Positions 5,753 through 9,422 of a DNA stretch of 9,422 nucleotides are shown here, in pieces. The notes under the pieces were generated by a model. That model saw only the letters and a list, made by a program, of their open reading frames with translations, searched no databases and was not told the DNA's origin. A program made the translations under genes and the position numbers. Position 1 is the first letter of the stretch. Each line of letters opens with the position of its first letter. This DNA comes from Microbacterium sp. (GTDB taxonomy: Bacteria > Actinomycetota > Actinomycetes > Actinomycetales > Microbacteriaceae), in assembly GCF_003248605.1 (NCBI RefSeq), contig NZ_QFPF01000099.1, positions 1 to 9,422 of the forward strand, read 5' to 3'.

Positions 5753-7087
5753 TCATGCGACCGGGCGACGATCGGTGAGGCGACGGGCCTTCAGCTCGTA
5801 TCGGGGGAGTGTCGTGGGTGCCGCGCGGCGGACGTGGAAGCGAAGTCCCTCGTGCGCATCGGCGAGCTCGCCCTGCAGCGCGAGCTCGAGCGCCGGCCAG
5901 TCGGCGTCGACGATGCCGGGCACCGTCTCGACGTGCAGGGTGATCTCGTCCCGGATGCCCTCGCGTGTGATCTCGACCTGGAACTCGTCGACCTGCGGGA
6001 ACTGACGGACGATGCCCTCGACCGCGCGCGGGTAGACGTTCGTGCCGCGCACGAGCTTCATGTCGTCGACCCGCCCGATGATGCCGCCTTCGTAGAGGTC
6101 CCACGTGCGACCGTTCGCGGCGACCGTGTGCGGCATCTTCACGACGAGGTCGCTCGTGCGATAGCGCAGAAGGGGGATCATGCCCCGCCCGAACGACGTC
6201 GTGACACGCTCGCCCGCCTCGCCGTACGGCAGCTCGTCGCCCGTTGCCGGGTCGATGACCTGCTCGATGAAGTGGTCCTCGATGATGTGGCAGCCGCCGG
6301 GCTGGTCGGCGGGTTCGAACATGAAGATCGTCGAGATCTCGGTCATGCCCGCCGTGTCGAAGACCTTGGCGCCCCACTGTGCCTCGATGAGATCGCGGGT
6401 CGCCGCGGGAGTGGGCTCGCCCGAGAGGATGATGATGCGCACGGGGGACGCACGAAGATCGATCCCCAGCGATTCCGCTTCCTGCGCCATGCGCAGGGCG
6501 TAGGTCGGGGTCGACGCGACGACCGTCGCGTTGAAGTCGATGATCTGCTTCACGCGCACGGGGGTCGACTGGGCGCCGCCCGGAATCGTCAGAGCGCCGA
6601 GCTTCTCGAGCCCGTTGTGCAGGCCCCAGAACCCGATGAACGAGCCGTAACCGAACGCGACGTATCCGATGTCGTGCGGCCGCACTCCGGCACCCCACAG
6701 CGCATAGCACCACATCTCCGCCGACCACGACCAGTCCTTGCGGGAATCCAGGGCTCGCAGGGGCTGTTTGCCGCTCGTGCCGCTCGTCGTGTGCAGACGG
6801 ATGGCCGACTCGGGGCCGGCGACGGGAAGCTCGCCGAAAGGCGGGTGCGCGGCCTGGCTCTGCATCCACTCGTCGCGCGTGAGGAACGGGATGCGCGCGA
6901 TGTCGTCCCACGTGCGCAGCTGTTCGGCGGCGAAGCCCGCCGCGGCGAACGTGCGGCGGTAGAACGGGCTGCGCTCCTGCGCCCACGCGGCGACCCGGCG
7001 CAGCTTCGCCAACTGCAGCGCGCGCAGATCCTCGCGACCGAGCGTCTCGGTCTTGGGGTTCCAGTACGGCGACGTGGAAGGTGACAT
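5753..7087 (-). CDS. PaaK-type aryl-CoA ligase, probably anthranilate-CoA ligase
   Basis: This 444-residue protein is an AMP-forming adenylating enzyme of the phenylacetate-CoA ligase type (usual length about 430-450). It opens with PYWNPKTETLGREDLRALQ, the PaaK-like N-terminus. It has the phosphate loop TTSGTSGKQP (100-109), DTAGMTE (244-250), YRTSDLV (309-315), the hinge GRVDDMKLVRGTNVYP (338-353) and a C-terminal lysine in RYELKARRL (K433) where the catalytic lysine is expected. The ATG at 7087 is chosen because GAGGAG (7096-7101) stands eight bases before it; upstream in-frame ATGs would cover this site or the promoter. It would convert an aromatic acid, ATP and CoA to the aryl-CoA. Kynureninase upstream and a 2-aminobenzoyl-CoA-type monooxygenase downstream point to anthranilate. 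No phenylacetate (paa) oxygenase genes accompany it. Salicylate or another benzoate remains possible. Confidence 0.87.
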   Translation of the reverse strand: MSPSTSPYWNPKTETLGREDLRALQLAKLRRVAAWAQERSPFYRRTFAAAGFAAEQLRTWDDIARIPFLTRDEWMQSQAAHPPFGELPVAGPESAIRLHTTSGTSGKQPLRALDSRKDWSWSAEMWCYALWGAGVRPHDIGYVAFGYGSFIGFWGLHNGLEKLGALTIPGGAQSTPVRVKQIIDFNATVVASTPTYALRMAQEAESLGIDLRASPVRIIILSGEPTPAATRDLIEAQWGAKVFDTAGMTEISTIFMFEPADQPGGCHIIEDHFIEQVIDPATGDELPYGEAGERVTTSFGRGMIPLLRYRTSDLVVKMPHTVAANGRTWDLYEGGIIGRVDDMKLVRGTNVYPRAVEGIVRQFPQVDEFQVEITREGIRDEITLHVETVPGIVDADWPALELALQGELADAHEGLRFHVRRAAPTTLPRYELKARRLTDRRPVA

Positions 7088-7134
7088 GGCCGTGGCTCCT
7101 CGCATCGGGTCGGCGCCGCTGTGGCGACGTTCCG

Positions 7135-7162
7135 AATGTATCGCGCTCGTGACGACCGTCAC
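7135..7162 (-). promoter_or_regulatory. Candidate sigma70-type promoter of the aryl-CoA block
   Basis: On the minus strand, GTGACG (7162-7157, four of six matches to TTGACA) is followed 16 bases later by TACATT (7140-7135, four of six matches to TATAAT). This leaves about 47 bases before the ligase ATG at 7087, with the GAGGAG ribosome site in between. It is in the only gap of note in the cluster, the 87 bases between the formamidase stop and the ligase start. In such GC-rich DNA the A/T-containing hexamers stand out. The match is moderate and the call is tentative. Confidence 0.38.
7149..7162. promoter_or_regulatory. Candidate operator palindrome over the -35 box
   Basis: GTGACGACCGTCAC is a palindrome with 6-bp perfect arms (GTGACG / CGTCAC) around a 2-base centre. 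It begins 12 bases beyond the formamidase stop (7175) and covers the proposed -35 hexamer of the ligase promoter, where a repressor would block RNA polymerase. Short dyads of this kind are used by GntR-, MarR- and IclR-type regulators, among others. No regulator gene lies in the window. A 14-bp dyad can occur by chance in GC-rich DNA, so position is the main support. Confidence 0.4.
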
Positions 7163-7174
7163 TTTTCTGGCATG

Positions 7175-7930
7175 TTACGTTTCGGTTTCGGCCGCCTCAA
7201 CCATGCCGTTGAGCACGAGAAGGAGCTGGGAATACGCGGCCTCGAGCGGATCGATGAGGTCGTAGTGATCCGCATCCTCGATGACACGAAGATCGATGCG
7301 CGCCGCACGCATGGCATACACGCGGCTGTAGTCGATCGGCACCTCGGCGTCGCGATCGCCGTGCAGGAGCGCCAGAGCGCACGCCGGCAGCGTCGCGCGC
7401 AGGGGGTCCGCGCTCGCCAGCAGGTGGGGCGTCGGGTTGGTGGTGCCGAACAGGTCTGCGACCGCGCCTCGCGAGAGGCCCGCTGCGTGCGCGCTCGTCA
7501 GGTCGAGCACGCCGGCGAGGGAGACGGCGCCCGCCAGACGAGCATTCTCGACCGCGGCGAGCAGTGCGAGGTGGCCTCCCGCCGAGTGCCCGACGACGAC
7601 GACGCGCTCGGGTGCGCAGGCCCCCACGAGCGCGGGAACATCGCGGACGATGTGCGCGGCATCCGTCATGGTTCCCGGCCAGCCGCCCCCGTCATCGCCG
7701 ACACGTCGGTATTCGGGAAGCGCCACCTGCCAGCCGTCGCCGGCCAGCGCCGCGGCGAGGGGGCGCAGGTGCCGGCGATCATACGCGGCGCGCCAGAATC
7801 CGCCGTGCAGCAGAAGCGCGAGCCCCCGCGCCACCCCTGGCGGATCGTAGACGTCGACCACCCCGGTCGTGCCGTCGGCATACCGGAGCACCCGGTCGGG
7901 GTCCGGAGCGGGACGCTCGAGGACGTGCAC
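7175..7930 (-). CDS. Alpha/beta hydrolase, likely arylformamidase (kynurenine formamidase)
   Basis: This 251-residue protein is a single alpha/beta-hydrolase domain. LLHGGFWRAAYDR (41-53) carries the HGG(F/Y/A)W oxyanion motif shared with eukaryote-type kynurenine formamidases and related carboxylesterases. GHSAGGHLALLAA (114-126) holds the nucleophile S116; D194 in HGDRDAEVP and H222 in DADHYD complete the triad. It is not related to the metal-dependent KynB cyclase family, so I give no kynB symbol. The reaction would be N-formylkynurenine + water to kynurenine + formate, the step before kynureninase, whose gene lies two genes upstream. The start is GTG at 7930-7928, three bases after the flavin reductase stop, with GAGGG about nine bases ahead; the TAA stop is at 7177-7175. 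Family membership is secure; the specific substrate rests on context and on the HGGFW motif. Confidence 0.82.
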   Translation of the reverse strand: MHVLERPAPDPDRVLRYADGTTGVVDVYDPPGVARGLALLLHGGFWRAAYDRRHLRPLAAALAGDGWQVALPEYRRVGDDGGGWPGTMTDAAHIVRDVPALVGACAPERVVVVGHSAGGHLALLAAVENARLAGAVSLAGVLDLTSAHAAGLSRGAVADLFGTTNPTPHLLASADPLRATLPACALALLHGDRDAEVPIDYSRVYAMRAARIDLRVIEDADHYDLIDPLEAAYSQLLLVLNGMVEAAETET

Positions 7931-7933
7931 GGC

Positions 7934-8437
7934 TCAGTCGCCCTCGTGCACCCGCTTGAACGACGACCCGTGGAAGACCAGTGGCCCGAGCTCGGGGTTC
8001 AATCCGAGGCCGCTGACCTCGAGCAGCACGAGGTGGTGATCGCCGGCGGGGACTTCGGAGTAGATCCGACACTCGAGCCAGACGGGCGAGCCCAGCAGCA
8101 GAAGGGCGCCGGACTCCGCAACATGGGTCTCGACGTCATCGAAGCGCCGGGCACGGTCCTTCGATGCGATCTGGCGGCAGATCGCTTCGTGGTCGGACGC
8201 CATCACCGAGACTCCGATGCGCTCGGCGCGTCGGATGATCGGCCACGTCGTCGAGCTGTTCTGCACGGCGAAGGACACCAGCGGCGGGTCGAGCGATACC
8301 CCGACGGTGAACGACGAGGCCACGAGCGCCTCGGGCGCACCGTCCACCACGGCTCCGATGCACGCCACCCCCGAGGGGAAAAGCGCGAACGTCTGGCGGA
8401 GCAGTGCCGTGTCGGGCAGATGGCGTTGCAGGGTCAT
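7934..8437 (-). CDS. Flavin reductase-like domain protein (HpaC-type, FMN-binding split barrel)
   Basis: This 167-residue protein shows the pattern of short-chain flavin reductases that serve two-component monooxygenases. LLRQTFALFPSGVACIGA (12-29) and ALVASSFTVGVSLDPPLVSFAVQNSSTTWPIIR (37-69) form the flavin-binding barrel start, followed by FDDVETH (99-105) and GDHHLVLLEVSGL (132-144), with the GDH motif near the nicotinamide site. These enzymes use NAD(P)H to reduce FMN or FAD and pass it on. The ATG at 8437 overlaps the kynureninase stop as ATGA and has GGAG eight bases upstream. No two-component oxygenase that would need free reduced flavin is visible in the window; the fused monooxygenase downstream carries its own FAD and reductase features. 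A partner may lie beyond the right edge, or the protein may have another role. Confidence 0.83.
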   Translation of the reverse strand: MTLQRHLPDTALLRQTFALFPSGVACIGAVVDGAPEALVASSFTVGVSLDPPLVSFAVQNSSTTWPIIRRAERIGVSVMASDHEAICRQIASKDRARRFDDVETHVAESGALLLLGSPVWLECRIYSEVPAGDHHLVLLEVSGLGLNPELGPLVFHGSSFKRVHEGD

Positions 8438-9422
8438 GCGATCGACTCCGGCTCGGAGGTGGCGGCGATCTCGGGCTCGCGCAGCGCGGCGGCGATCGCC
8501 GCGATCGTCGTCTCGACCTCGGCGAACGACGTCGACAGCGGCGACATGCCCAAGCGGATGCCCGACGGCGGGCGGAAGTCCGGCAGGATGCCCTCCTGCC
8601 ACAGCCGCGGCACGAGCTCGGCGAACCGGGGGTGATCGACCGTGATGTGTCCGCCCCGCACACTCGCATCGCGCGGCGACGCGAGCACCGCACCGAGCGG
8701 GACCAGGTGCCGGTCCACCTGCGCGATGGCGTACTCGGTGAGCGCGATCGATTTCGCCCGGATCGCGGCCATCCCCGCCTCCTCGATCAGCTCGAGCGTG
8801 GCCTGCATGGCGAGCATGCCGAGGATCGGCGGTGTTCCGCTGATGAAGCGACGGATGCCGTCGGCGGGCTCGTAGCCCTGGCCCATGCGGAAGGAGTCCT
8901 TCACGCCCATCCATCCCTGGATCGGCTGGACGGCGTCCGGGATCAGATCGGCACGCACGTAGAGGAACGCGGGCGAGCCCGGACCGCCGTTGAGGTACTT
9001 GTACGTGCACCCGGTCGCGTAGTCCACGTCCCAGGCATCGAGTTGGATCGGCATGACGCCGACGGAGTGACAGAGGTCCCAGACGACGAGCGCACCGGCG
9101 GCGTGCACGGTCCGGGTGATGCCAGGCACATCCGCGACGTAGCCCGAACGGTAGGCGACGTGACTGAGCACGACCACCGCCGTGTCCTGACCGATCACCC
9201 GCGTGACATCACTCGCCGTGACTCCGGCTCCGGCCTCGGTGTCGATCCATCGGATCGTCCGGCCCGCCTCGGCGGCGATGCCTTCGACGATGTACCGATC
9301 CGTGGGGAAGTTTCCGCGATCGATGACGATCCCACGGCGGTCCGGTCGCGCGGCGAGAGCGGCGCGGATGAGCTTGTAGAGCGAAACCGTCGTCGAGTCG
9401 CCCACGATCGTCTGACCGGGAC
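8434..9422 (-). CDS. kynU: Kynureninase, N-terminus cut off by the window edge
   Basis: The frame is open to base 9422, so the gene begins outside the window; 328 residues are visible of an expected 410 or so. The GTG at 9405 is internal, in the conserved VGDSTTVSLYKL segment. Kynureninase is a cytoplasmic PLP enzyme that cleaves kynurenine to anthranilate and alanine. Numbering from 9405, the PLP site is seen in DRGNFPTDRYI (29-39), VVWDLCHSVGVMPI (107-120, with the aspartate that contacts the PLP ring nitrogen), and DYATGCTYKYLNGGPGSPAFLYV (128-150), where the lysine in TYKYLNGG forms the Schiff base. Also seen are QGWMGVKDSFRMGQGYEP, FISGTPPIL and IRLGMSPLSTSF. All match the kynureninase family, and the catalytic set within the visible part is complete. 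It is the first visible gene of the minus-strand cluster and fixes its theme as tryptophan/kynurenine breakdown. Confidence 0.93.
   Translation of the reverse strand, partial: PGQTIVGDSTTVSLYKLIRAALAARPDRRGIVIDRGNFPTDRYIVEGIAAEAGRTIRWIDTEAGAGVTASDVTRVIGQDTAVVVLSHVAYRSGYVADVPGITRTVHAAGALVVWDLCHSVGVMPIQLDAWDVDYATGCTYKYLNGGPGSPAFLYVRADLIPDAVQPIQGWMGVKDSFRMGQGYEPADGIRRFISGTPPILGMLAMQATLELIEEAGMAAIRAKSIALTEYAIAQVDRHLVPLGAVLASPRDASVRGGHITVDHPRFAELVPRLWQEGILPDFRPPSGIRLGMSPLSTSFAEVETTIAAIAAALREPEIAATSEPESIA

Noticed and set aside
5753..7087. Reading the ligase as phenylacetate-CoA ligase (paaK) of a phenylacetate pathway
   Set aside because: The fold matches, but no paaABCDE, paaG or paaZ-type genes are present; kynureninase and an aryl-CoA C5-hydroxylase make anthranilate the better substrate guess.
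7121..8635. Long open frame on the + strand opposite the formamidase, flavin reductase and kynureninase
   Set aside because: It runs across three recognisable minus-strand genes and has low-complexity composition with no domain signature.
9403..9405. GTG as the start of the kynureninase gene
   Set aside because: The frame stays open to the window edge and the GTG falls inside a conserved segment; about 80 N-terminal residues expected for the family would be missing.

Overview
The window is GC-rich (my estimate is near 70%) and densely coded, with short or overlapping gene junctions and GTG as well as ATG starts. This fits a high-GC actinobacterium. The trehalose synthase tail at the left edge and the overall style suggest Microbacteriaceae, possibly Microbacterium, but that placement is inference.

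Layout: positions 1-321 (+) hold the 3' end of a trehalose synthase gene. Positions 322-470 are a convergent intergenic gap with a perfect 19-bp inverted repeat. Everything from 471 to 9422 is on the minus strand. Read in the direction of transcription (right to left), it starts with a kynurenine block: kynureninase (8434-9422, cut by the right edge), a flavin reductase-like protein (7934-8437) and an arylformamidase-like alpha/beta hydrolase (7175-7930). After a short gap (7088-7174) that holds a candidate promoter and operator, a second block follows: a PaaK-type aryl-CoA ligase (5753-7087), a 67-residue unknown protein (5529-5732), a small cupin (5065-5508), a TesB-type thioesterase (4187-5068), an 804-residue fused flavin monooxygenase/Old Yellow Enzyme protein (1741-4155), a RidA-family protein (1316-1726) and a fumarylacetoacetate-hydrolase-family protein (471-1319).

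How they may work together: formamidase and kynureninase turn N-formylkynurenine into anthranilate and alanine. The ligase would make anthraniloyl-CoA. The fused enzyme, of the 2-aminobenzoyl-CoA monooxygenase/reductase and salicylyl-CoA 5-hydroxylase family, would hydroxylate C5. The thioesterase would release 5-hydroxyanthranilate. The cupin is the only ring-cleavage candidate in the window. The RidA-like protein could remove the nitrogen from the ring-opened imine/enamine, and the FAH-family hydrolase could split the resulting maleyl- or fumarylpyruvate into pyruvate and a C4 diacid. The family assignments rest on visible motifs. The full route, a nitrogen analogue of the salicylyl-CoA/gentisate pathway, is a hypothesis. 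It is the most interesting content of the window, together with the small unknown protein embedded in it.
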